Shown here piece by piece: positions 26,096-33,486 of a DNA stretch of 64,000 nt (positions are counted from its first letter, which is position 1; each line of letters opens with the position of its first letter). The notes under the pieces were generated by a model, which was not told the origin of the DNA, searched no databases, and saw nothing but the letters and a program-made list of their open reading frames with translations. The stretch comes from RUG11198 sp964600615 (GTDB taxonomy: Bacteria > Bacillota_I > Bacilli_A > RF39 > UBA660): the NCBI GenBank assembly GCA_964600615.1, contig CAZRJK010000007.1, positions 13,994-77,993 of the forward strand, in the 5' to 3' direction. A program made the translations under genes and the position numbers.

Positions 26096-28052
26096 ATTGC
26101 TTAATAACATTGTTTTCTTCTTTAAATACAGTTTCTAAATCAGAATCATTAATACTAGGTTCTGTTCCTTTTAAAAAATAAAAAATCTTTTCTTTTTTAT
26201 CATCCTTAGAAGCCAATTTACCATTAATAGGATTAACTAGTACCCCCACTACATTACTTGGAATATCATACCAACTATTATCCTTATCTTTCAAATAATT
26301 TTCCATAGTATCAACCCAAATATCTTTATGATAATTTCCCTCATCACTACCAATTTTAGAATTATCATCATATCCAGTCCATATGGATAGAACAGCATTT
26401 TTATTATAGCCAATTATCCATTTATCAGTATCAGTAGTTCCACTTTTTAAAGCATATTTATTAGTAATTTTTGGCAACAAACTAATTAAAGTAGGATAAT
26501 TATAATCAATAAAAGCTGAATCATATGTATAAGTAAGCATCTCACTAAGAATATAAGTCAAATTTGAATTAAGAATATTATCTGGATTTAAATCATTATA
26601 TTCATAAATAATATTACCATTATTATCAGTTATTTTACTAATAAAATGACTTTCTACCTTATTTCCACTATTAGCAAAAGAACTATAAGCTTCTACCATT
26701 TCAATCATACTAATCTCACTAGTACCAAGAGCCAAAGAAGGATTAGCTGCAAGTTTGCTATTAATCCCCAGTCTCTTACTCATATTAATAAGATTACTTT
26801 CCCCCATAAATAAATTAGATTTAACAGCATATATATTATCAGAATAAGAAATAGCAGCTCCCATCGTAATAGAACCATTAGCATATTTATCATTATAATT
26901 ATTTGGTGTATAAGATTTATTATTAGAAAAATTAAAAGTTGTCTTCTCACTAGTAAAAGTAGAAATAGAAGTAAACCCATTCTCCAAAGCAGAATAATAT
27001 AATATTGGTTTCATAATTGAACCAACTTGTCTTTTAGCTTTAATAGCCCTATTATACTGGCTCAGAGAATAATCTTTTCCTCCTATCATTGCCAAAATTC
27101 CTCCATTATTAGGATCAATCATCATTCCAGCTATTTCTAAATTAGATTCATTATCAATATAATCATAAGTAGCATCTTCTAAAGATTTTTGAGCTTTTTC
27201 ATCTAAAGTAGTATATATATTTAAACCACCAGTATCTATAATAGATTTAGGGATAGAACTAATACTATTTAATTCTTCTATAACAGCATCTCTAAAATAT
27301 AAAACATTATTAAGATTGCTCTGATTTAGTTTACCAATATAAGTTAAATTTTGACTCTTAGCATCAATTAAATCATTATAAGTAATATCATTATTATTAT
27401 ACATAGAAGTAAGAACAGCTAATTGTCTTTTTTTAGCCAATTTTAAATTACTAATAGGAGAATAATTAGAAGGAGATTGTGGGATACCCGCTAACATTGA
27501 AGCTTCTGCCAAATTAAGACTACTAGCACTATGACCAAAATAATACCAACTAGCATTCTCTATTCCATAAACACCCCCATAATTAATCGTATTTAAATAC
27601 CCTTCTATAATTTCCTTCTTAGTATAATGAGTTTCTAATTCAGCCGCCATCAAAGCTTCATCAATCTTCCTAGACCAAGTCTTTTCATAATTTAAAAATA
27701 AGTTTCTAGCATACTGTTGAGAAATAGTAGATGCTCCCTCGGACAAAGAATTATTCTTAATATTTGTTATTATTGCCTTAATTATCCTTAAATAATCAAA
27801 TCCTAAATGTCTATAAAAATTCTTATCTTCTGTATCTATAGTTGCATTTATCAAATAAGGACTAATATCTTCGATAGCAATCCAACTCTTATTATCGTCA
27901 AAAATAAGTTCGTTTTCATTATTATATAAATAATAAGATTTAATTTTCTTTAAAGGAATTTTAGGTGTAATATAACAATAAGAGTATAAACAAATATTAA
28001 AAATTAAAAATAAATAAAAAAAATATTCCCAAAATTTTAAAATTTTTTTCAT
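26094..28052 (-). CDS. Class A penicillin-binding protein (glycosyltransferase and transpeptidase)
   Basis: About 652 residues. One N-terminal membrane anchor (about residues 5-27), a GT51 glycosyltransferase domain with EDKNFYRHLGFD (catalytic glutamate) and GASTISQQYARNLFL, and a transpeptidase domain with SxxK in GSIMKP, SxN in SYSDN and KSGTTDTDKW in place of the usual KTG. It polymerises lipid II and cross-links peptidoglycan outside the membrane. ATG 28052 is chosen because AGAGAGG precedes it at 7 nt; ATGs at 28073 and 28082 lack this. It is monocistronic and convergent with the ParB-like gene. Presence of a PBP shows that the organism makes a cell wall. Confidence 0.93.
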   Translation of the reverse strand: MKKILKFWEYFFYLFLIFNICLYSYCYITPKIPLKKIKSYYLYNNENELIFDDNKSWIAIEDISPYLINATIDTEDKNFYRHLGFDYLRIIKAIITNIKNNSLSEGASTISQQYARNLFLNYEKTWSRKIDEALMAAELETHYTKKEIIEGYLNTINYGGVYGIENASWYYFGHSASSLNLAEASMLAGIPQSPSNYSPISNLKLAKKRQLAVLTSMYNNNDITYNDLIDAKSQNLTYIGKLNQSNLNNVLYFRDAVIEELNSISSIPKSIIDTGGLNIYTTLDEKAQKSLEDATYDYIDNESNLEIAGMMIDPNNGGILAMIGGKDYSLSQYNRAIKAKRQVGSIMKPILYYSALENGFTSISTFTSEKTTFNFSNNKSYTPNNYNDKYANGSITMGAAISYSDNIYAVKSNLFMGESNLINMSKRLGINSKLAANPSLALGTSEISMIEMVEAYSSFANSGNKVESHFISKITDNNGNIIYEYNDLNPDNILNSNLTYILSEMLTYTYDSAFIDYNYPTLISLLPKITNKYALKSGTTDTDKWIIGYNKNAVLSIWTGYDDNSKIGSDEGNYHKDIWVDTMENYLKDKDNSWYDIPSNVVGVLVNPINGKLASKDDKKEKIFYFLKGTEPSINDSDLETVFKEENNVIKQ

Positions 28053-28152
28053 TAAAATACCTCTCTTTTCCATATAAAACAATAATTTTTAATACCTAAT
28101 AATATTATTAGTAAAAAAAATATAAATATAAGTTTTATTTTTTATAAACTTG

Positions 28153-28161
28153 TGATATAAT
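28153..28161 (+). promoter_or_regulatory. Extended -10 element upstream of the DUF1934-like gene
   Basis: TGATATAAT at 28153-28161 with no clear -35. It lies about 20 nt before a 9-bp tandem repeat (ACTGAATTG twice, about 28165-28182) and the GGAGGAG ribosome site. Confidence 0.6.
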
Positions 28162-28194
28162 GTCTACTGAATTGACTGAATTGGAGGAGATTTT

Positions 28195-28554
28195 ACGAAA
28201 ATAAACCTTACAGGATATATAAAAGATAAATACAACAAAGAAACATTTCAAACAAAAGGAATAAAAAATAAAAAAAATATCTCATATCAAATAGATAATT
28301 ACAAATACAAATTAAAAATAATAGATTCTCAAATAATTTTAATTAGGGAAAATAAAGATATAAAAAGTATTCTATTATTTGAAAAAAATAAAGAAATTCC
28401 AGCAACTTATACCATAAAAGACAACAACATATCAATAGAAATAAATATAAAAACTAATAAAATAGAAATAAAAGATAATTCAATAAAAATCAATTATTTA
28501 ATTTTAGATTCAAACGAAGAATATGAATACTATATAGAAATGAGTGAGTATTAA
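28195..28554 (+). CDS. DUF1934-like small beta-barrel protein with apparent ACG start
   Basis: A 119-codon open frame that is missed if only ATG, GTG and TTG starts are allowed: no such codon occurs in frame until four codons from the end. A strong GGAGGAG ribosome site lies 5 nt before ACG 28195, where ATG would be expected. The product starts KINLTGYIKD and continues as alternating strands, like DUF1934/YwiB proteins, a calycin-like fold of unknown role. Its stop overlaps the next ATG (TAATG). In Listeria and relatives a DUF1934 gene also adjoins argS and rpoE, which supports the call. ACG initiation, a recent loss of the start codon, or a base error are all possible. Confidence 0.6.
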   Translation, partial: TKINLTGYIKDKYNKETFQTKGIKNKKNISYQIDNYKYKLKIIDSQIILIRENKDIKSILLFEKNKEIPATYTIKDNNISIEINIKTNKIEIKDNSIKINYLILDSNEEYEYYIEMSEY

Positions 28555-29846
28555 TGAGTATAAAAAACACTCTAAAAGACTTATTAAGTCAATGCATAGA
28601 TATACCATTAGAAGATATAAAAATAAGACTAGAAAATAACACTAACGAGATATATTATACCTCCAATATTATATTAATATTGGAAGAAAAATTAAATCAA
28701 AATTCAGACATTATTTATAAAACTATAAAAAACAATATAAAATCTAATGAAATAATAGAAGATTTAGATTTATTAGAAAACAAATTATTAAAAATAACCA
28801 TAAAGAAAGATTATTTAATTAAAAACTTAAACAAAATTTTAGAAAAGAATGCAGAATATGGAAAAAATAATATAGGAAATAATCAATCAATAAATATAGA
28901 ATTATTTATAAATAACTTTGAAATAGAAAATTACATAAAAACAATAATAAATATAGATAATATATCAAGAATTATGGAATTTTCTGGATATAATATTGAA
29001 AAAGAAATATATATAAATGATGTTAATTACATACAATTAGAAGAAAAAATAAAAGAAAAATTAGATAATTATAGAATATATATTGAAAAATATAGCAATA
29101 ATAAAAATTTAGAAGAAGAATATCTGATTGAAGATGTATTAAACAAAATAAGATATTCTGCCAATTGCTATATAGAAGAAAATAATATAATAATTAAAAA
29201 TATTGATGAAGAATCAAAAGAGAAATACATACTAATAGATAATCAAGGAAATTATACGGATTTCTCCAAGTATATAGCCCATATTTATGAAAAATATAAA
29301 AATAATTATGACAATATAATAATATATACAGATAATAATGAAAATTATATAATAAACCTAAAGGAAGAAATAAAGTATCTAAATAATAATAATAATAATC
29401 TAAATATTAAAAAGATAGAAAACAATTCAATAATAAAAAACGAAACAAATATGAATAAAATAAGATATATGTATCTTATGAATAATTATAATTTTGAAGA
29501 ATTAGCAAAAAATTATTATAAAGTAATAACTATAAGTTCAAAATTAGAAAAAATTATAAAAAAAATAAATAACAAATTAGATCAATATAATAATATAAAT
29601 AACAATATAACATATAATATTTTGTATAAATTAATTGATTTTGAAGATTTAATAATTACTACTTGTCAATATAAAGAACCAATCTTATTAATGAATTATG
29701 CTTCAGAATTAATAAATTTATTAAATATAATTATTGAAAGCAATTCTTTTAATAATAAAAATATAATAAATTTATTAAATGCTTCTAAAATAATAATAAA
29801 TAATATTTTACGACTAACAGGTTTAATACCTGAAGATGAAATATAG
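28554..29846 (+). CDS. ArgS-derived protein lacking HIGH and KMSKS motifs (pseudo-synthetase)
   Basis: 430 residues against about 556 for arginyl-tRNA synthetase. The alignment by eye is continuous: AEYGKNNIGNNQSINIEL (about 98-115) matches the ArgS segment before HIGH; RIMEFSGYNIEKEIYIND matches the segment after it; YILIDNQGNYTDFSKYIAHI and YDNIIIYTDNNENYIINL match the later catalytic-domain strands; and the C-terminal 80 residues match the anticodon-binding domain, ending LRLTGLIPEDEI. Between the first two blocks the HxGH stretch is replaced by unrelated residues, and the KMSKS loop region is deleted. It cannot be a normal synthetase. It occupies the argS position between DUF1934 and rpoE. 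A true argS must lie elsewhere. Confidence 0.75.
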   Translation: MSIKNTLKDLLSQCIDIPLEDIKIRLENNTNEIYYTSNIILILEEKLNQNSDIIYKTIKNNIKSNEIIEDLDLLENKLLKITIKKDYLIKNLNKILEKNAEYGKNNIGNNQSINIELFINNFEIENYIKTIINIDNISRIMEFSGYNIEKEIYINDVNYIQLEEKIKEKLDNYRIYIEKYSNNKNLEEEYLIEDVLNKIRYSANCYIEENNIIIKNIDEESKEKYILIDNQGNYTDFSKYIAHIYEKYKNNYDNIIIYTDNNENYIINLKEEIKYLNNNNNNLNIKKIENNSIIKNETNMNKIRYMYLMNNYNFEELAKNYYKVITISSKLEKIIKKINNKLDQYNNINNNITYNILYKLIDFEDLIITTCQYKEPILLMNYASELINLLNIIIESNSFNNKNIINLLNASKIIINNILRLTGLIPEDEI

Positions 29847-29855
29847 GAGGATATC

Positions 29856-30302
29856 ATGAAATTAAATAAAATACCAAAAAATGAATTAGAATTATTATCA
29901 TATACAGAAATAGCTAAATTATATTTAGCTGAAAACAAAACAACTCAAAATACAGCAGAATTGTTCAAAAACGTTTGCGATTTATTAGAATTACCAGAAT
30001 CAGAATATGTAAATAATGTAGCAGATTTTTTCCAATCATTAAGTACATCAAAAGAATTTATATTACTAGATAATGGAGAATGGGATTTAAAATCAAATCA
30101 CAAAGTAAAAGTATCAATAGATGAAATATATGAAGATACTAATCCCGAAAATGAAGAAGAAATAGAAGAAGAAACAGATGATAATGAAGAAGAAACAGAT
30201 GATATAGATTTAATAGATAACAATGATACATATTTAGATGATGATACAGATGATGATTTAGCAGATTTAACCATTATAAGTGATGAAGAAATAGAAGAAT
30301 AA
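29856..30302 (+). CDS. rpoE: RNA polymerase delta subunit
   Basis: 148 residues. The N-terminal HARE-type winged-helix domain (about 1-90) shows LSYTEIAKLYLAENKTTQNTAELFKNVCD and LLDNGEWDLKSNHKVK; the C-terminal 50 residues are almost entirely aspartate, glutamate and asparagine, the disordered acidic tail that displaces nucleic acid from RNA polymerase. Delta is specific to Firmicutes. It follows the ArgS-derived gene by 9 nt with an AGGAGG ribosome site and is the likely reason that this operon stays expressed. Confidence 0.93.
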   Translation: MKLNKIPKNELELLSYTEIAKLYLAENKTTQNTAELFKNVCDLLELPESEYVNNVADFFQSLSTSKEFILLDNGEWDLKSNHKVKVSIDEIYEDTNPENEEEIEEETDDNEEETDDIDLIDNNDTYLDDDTDDDLADLTIISDEEIEE

Positions 30303-30316
30303 TCTTCTTTTTTTTA
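30293..30316 (+). terminator. Terminator of the rpoE operon
   Basis: AGAAGA, short loop, TCTTCT followed by eight T; includes the rpoE stop codon. Confidence 0.7.
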
Positions 30317-30391
30317 TAAAAAATAATAAACAAGTATTTTGTTTCTTAAAATAATATGATATAATATATATGAATAAGAAGGTGGATATGT

Positions 30392-31057
30392 ATGAATGAG
30401 CTAATTATGTTGTGTATCTTAATAATAGGAATACTATCTTTATATATAGCAAACAAAATATTAGATACCTTTGGCATAAAAATAGTATTTATAACCTATA
30501 GCATAATATCTTTTATTTTATCATTTAAATATATAACATTATCTACATTTCAAATAAATGCTAACACTTTAACATATTGTGTCTTGTTTACAGCAATTAG
30601 TTTTTTATTAGAAAAAAATAAAATTAAAGAAACAAAACAATTAATAAATTTAAACTTAATATTAAATATTTTTGGCTCAATCTTATTATATATAATGTCA
30701 CAATATATTCAATCAATAAATGATACCGTAGGAATAAACATGACAAATGTATTTGTCGATAATTATAAAGTATTAATAATAACTCCAATATCCACATATC
30801 TATCATTTAGATTATTAATACTTGTATATAATAAAGTAAAAAGTTTATATGATAATATATTTATAAGTATGGTATCAACATACCTAGCAATTGGCTTAAT
30901 AGATTTAATAATAACTAAATTCATTTCATATTATAGAATATTAAGTATTCAAAATATAATAAAAATACTATTATCCACTTATATGGTAGAACTAATAATA
31001 ATAGTTATATATTCAATAGTATTTACCTTATATACAAGTAAGAAGGTGAAAAAATGA
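30392..31057 (+). CDS. VUT/YhhQ-type membrane protein, first of a pair
   Basis: 221 residues with six or seven predicted membrane segments. The topology and the spacing of the early segments (a start LYIANKILDTFGIKIVFITYSIISFILSF-like core, then a short loop and LTYCVLFTAISFLLEKNK) fit the VUT/YhhQ (PF02592-type) family, whose members include queuosine-precursor transporters. Sequence signals are weak in this AT-rich setting, so the family call is tentative. Its stop overlaps the start of the next gene, a protein of equal length and similar pattern. Confidence 0.5.
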   Translation: MNELIMLCILIIGILSLYIANKILDTFGIKIVFITYSIISFILSFKYITLSTFQINANTLTYCVLFTAISFLLEKNKIKETKQLINLNLILNIFGSILLYIMSQYIQSINDTVGINMTNVFVDNYKVLIITPISTYLSFRLLILVYNKVKSLYDNIFISMVSTYLAIGLIDLIITKFISYYRILSIQNIIKILLSTYMVELIIIVIYSIVFTLYTSKKVKK

Positions 31058-31716
31058 TTAATATATATCTATTAATAATTGAATTAATAATTTGCTTAAT
31101 AATAATGTTAACAACATATAAATTATACAAAATAAATGGTTTATATAGTTATATGATAATAGCCTTTATAATATCAAATTTTATGACATTAAAAGTAGTA
31201 TCAATATATGATTTTGATATAAATTTAGGAATAATTCCTTTTACTACAATCTTTATTGCATCTAATATCATAATTCAAAAAGAAGGATCAGAAGAAATAA
31301 AAAGAATATCACTAATTTTATTAGCAACTTCTGTCATAACTTTTTCAATATTATATTTAACAAGTAGACTTAACTCTAGTAATATAAATTTATTTACAAA
31401 CAAATCATATGACAATATCTTAATTGGAAGTTCAAGAATATATTTTGCTAATATAGCGACAATGTTATATACATTACTATTAAATAGCAAACTATATTTA
31501 TATTTAAAATCAATAAAAAATAGAATTTGGATAAGCAATATATTCACCAACATTATAATTCAATTTTTAGCTTCAATTTTGTTTTCAATACTAGCATATA
31601 CCTTCATAAAAGAACCGATAGAAATAATTCAAATAATAATAATGAGGTACATGTTAAGCCTAATAGCAGCAATATTAAGTACAATAAATATATATATAGG
31701 ATCAAAAATAGAATAA
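31054..31716 (+). CDS. VUT/YhhQ-type membrane protein, second of a pair
   Basis: 220 residues, six or seven membrane segments. The stretch YKLYKINGLYSYMIIAFIIS, NFMTLKVVSIYDFDINLG, then TIFIASNIIIQKEGSEEIKR follows the VUT/YhhQ pattern well (GLY, then N-x-x-x-x-K, then a D/N-I-I-x-E-type loop). It is therefore the better match of the pair. Homologues import queuosine precursors or related small molecules. The 4-nt overlap with the first gene suggests a coupled, perhaps heterodimeric, pair. It is followed after a few bases by an S24-type regulator. Confidence 0.55.
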   Translation: MINIYLLIIELIICLIIMLTTYKLYKINGLYSYMIIAFIISNFMTLKVVSIYDFDINLGIIPFTTIFIASNIIIQKEGSEEIKRISLILLATSVITFSILYLTSRLNSSNINLFTNKSYDNILIGSSRIYFANIATMLYTLLLNSKLYLYLKSIKNRIWISNIFTNIIIQFLASILFSILAYTFIKEPIEIIQIIIMRYMLSLIAAILSTINIYIGSKIE

Positions 31717-31729
31717 GGAAGTGATTTAT

Positions 31730-32395
31730 ATGAGAACAAAAAAACAAGAATTAATAAGTAACGACTTAAAACCATTAGTAAGTAAACTAATAAAGGATAA
31801 TAGAGAAAAATATAACTATTCTCTAGAAGATTTAGCAAAAGCCTTAAATTATCAAAAAAACAGGCAAACATTACATAAATATGAAACAGGGAAATTAAAT
31901 ATACCTTATGACATATTATTTCAAATATGTAATATTTTCAATATAGATAGTGAAAGCTTTAAACAAGCTCCAATATCTCAAGAAGAACAAAATAAAATTG
32001 AAAAGAAAATGATTAAAGAATATGTAAGCAGTTTAAGAAAAGATAAAAACTTAACTCCTCAAAGCGAAAAAATAATAAATACTTATAAAAATGCTTCCTT
32101 TGAACCAAAAAACACTCAAAGTGATCTATGTATTAAAGTAACAGACGACTCCATGGCTCCTATATATTTAAAAAATGATAAATTATATTTTAAAAAACAA
32201 GAAGATTATAAAAATGGTGATGATATAATAATTGCTGTTAAAAATAATATTTTGTCAGTAAGAAGATTATATCGTTATCCTAAAGGAATAATATTACAAG
32301 CAATAAATCCAAAATATCCTACTATAAATGTCAATGTAATATCAAATGACATGATTTTGGGAAAAATAGTATCAATTTATAGAGAAATAAAATAA
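31730..32395 (+). CDS. XRE-type repressor with S24 (LexA/CI-like) C-terminal domain
   Basis: 221 residues. N-terminal helix-turn-helix (about 20-65, YSLEDLAKALNYQKNRQTLHKYETGK) and a C-terminal S24-type fold starting near DLCIKVTDDSMAPIY, with the serine of the nucleophile motif D-S-M. At the position of the general-base lysine (usual V-K-R) the sequence has SVRRL, arginine in place of lysine, so autocleavage may be lost. ATG 31730 with AAGGAAG upstream is preferred to GTG 31721. It sits at the end of the VUT pair and may control it or an SOS-like response; target unknown. A bidirectional terminator follows. Confidence 0.82.
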   Translation: MRTKKQELISNDLKPLVSKLIKDNREKYNYSLEDLAKALNYQKNRQTLHKYETGKLNIPYDILFQICNIFNIDSESFKQAPISQEEQNKIEKKMIKEYVSSLRKDKNLTPQSEKIINTYKNASFEPKNTQSDLCIKVTDDSMAPIYLKNDKLYFKKQEDYKNGDDIIIAVKNNILSVRRLYRYPKGIILQAINPKYPTINVNVISNDMILGKIVSIYREIK

Positions 32396-32423
32396 AAAAA
32401 CTATACTTAAGTATAGTTTTTTT
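32394..32423. terminator. Bidirectional terminator between S24 regulator and hup
   Basis: ACTATACTT and AAGTATAGT form a perfect palindrome flanked by seven A and seven T, so it serves both convergent genes. Confidence 0.9.
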
Positions 32424-32428
32424 ATATT

Positions 32429-32701
32429 TTAATTTAAAGCATCTTTTAATTTGTTTCCAGCCTTAAATGTAGGAACTGTACGAGCTGCAATACTAACTTT
32501 TTCACCAGTTTGAGGATTACGACCAGTACGAGCTTCTCTTCTCTTAGCAGTAAAAGTTCCGAAACCAACTAAAGTAACCTTTCCTTTTTTCTTTAATCCT
32601 ACAGTAACTCCTTCAATCATAGCTTCTAGAGCTCTTGTAGAATCAGCCTTTGTTAAATCGGCATTTTCAGCAATGAATTCTACTAATTCAGCTTTTGTCA
32701 T
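32429..32701 (-). CDS. hup: HU-type nucleoid protein
   Basis: 90 residues, the standard HU length. The pattern MTKAELVEFIAENADLTK, GVTVGLKKKGKVTLVGFGTF, the DNA-minor-groove arm KRREARTGRNPQTGEKVSI and the C-terminal VPTFKAGNKLKDALN are canonical. HU bends and compacts DNA. ATG 32701 with a TGGAGG ribosome site is the start; the upstream in-frame ATG at 32716 is not. In Bacillus the HU gene is also next to spoIVA. Confidence 0.97.
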   Translation of the reverse strand: MTKAELVEFIAENADLTKADSTRALEAMIEGVTVGLKKKGKVTLVGFGTFTAKRREARTGRNPQTGEKVSIAARTVPTFKAGNKLKDALN

Positions 32702-32756
32702 ATTTAATACCTCCATTATCTATAATAAGCAATTACTAATCTATGCTTACAACATA

Positions 32757-32785
32757 AAGATATCACGAAAAAAAATTAAAATCAA
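32757..32785 (-). promoter_or_regulatory. Promoter of hup
   Basis: On the minus strand TTGATT (32780-32785), 17-nt spacer, TATCTT (32757-32762) with an extended TG; start about 45-50 nt before the ATG. Confidence 0.65.
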
Positions 32786-32886
32786 TACATTTATTATAAA
32801 ATATGCACAAAATTTACCCTATTTAACTATAAGTTTTCAAAAAAAATAAAAAACTAAAAAAAAATTAAAAAAAAACAAAAAAAGTA

Positions 32887-32915
32887 TTGACATGATATAT
32901 TAACAGTGATATAAT
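32887..32915 (+). promoter_or_regulatory. Consensus promoter of the candidate structured RNA
   Basis: TTGACA (32887-32892), 17-nt spacer, TATAAT (32910-32915) with TG one base upstream. It is a perfect match, among the strongest promoters in the window, and it faces a region with no reading frame. Confidence 0.9.
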
Positions 32916-32920
32916 AAAAT

Positions 32921-33444
32921 CACTTAGATAGAAGATATACAAATATATCTAAAAAACAATAATAATATTTATTTATTTTATATAAATAAACTATTATTAT
33001 TAAAGTAATAATAAATTATTTTATAATAATTATATTATTACACTAATAATTATTTATTCTCGTAATAAATATATTATTACCCTTGCATATATAATTTTCA
33101 AAAATAATTAATTACTTACTTAATTTATTTATTTAATTAATTACATTATTTTTACAAAAAAAATTATATATCAAATCAGTTATATTTATTATCTTCAGTA
33201 GGAAAGAAAAATTATAGAAAATATAATTCTTATCTCCACTAAGTAAAACAATTGTTAAAGAAGAAAGAAAAACTTCAAAAATGATAAGAGATTGTAATAA
33301 ACACTGATAATGTTTATTAAGGTTATTAATAATTGTATTATTTATTAGTTTATACTAATAGATAATACATATTATTGAAATAACTGTACAATTTTTTCCA
33401 AAAAACTCGAACTAACTAATTTTATCAGGATTAGTTAGTTTTTG
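32921..33444 (+). ncRNA. Candidate large structured non-coding RNA between hup and spoIVA
   Basis: Between hup and spoIVA (about 780 bases) there is no reading frame, but there is a perfect promoter and, 500 bases on, a terminator. In between are hairpins with long complementary arms: 32958-33001, 33005-33041, 33044-33079, 33100-33154 (all AT-rich), 33193-33243 (CTT, AGT, GGA pairing with TCC, ACT, AAG with single bulges), 33297-33318 and 33335-33368 (15 pairs). The second and third hairpins are near repeats. It runs opposite to both flanking genes. I could not match it to tmRNA, RNase P RNA or 6S RNA. Expression and ends are unproven. Confidence 0.65.
33410..33444 (+). terminator. Terminator of the candidate RNA
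   Basis: AACTAACTAAT (33410-33420) pairs perfectly with ATTAGTTAGTT (33430-33440), followed by T residues. Confidence 0.88.
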
Positions 33445-33451
33445 TATGTTT

Positions 33452-33486
33452 AAAAAAGGATTTATTATAAAATAAATCCTTTTTTA
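33452..33486. terminator. Terminator of spoIVA (bidirectional shape)
   Basis: AAAAAAGGATTTATT pairs with AATAAATCCTTTTTT; the symmetrical A and T tracts allow action on both strands. Overlaps the spoIVA stop codon. Confidence 0.85.

Noticed and set aside
32921..33444. Assigning the intergenic RNA as tmRNA, RNase P RNA or 6S RNA
   Set aside because: No tRNA-like ends or tag frame, no GAGGAAAGTCC or related RNase P core, and no single long rod with central bubble.
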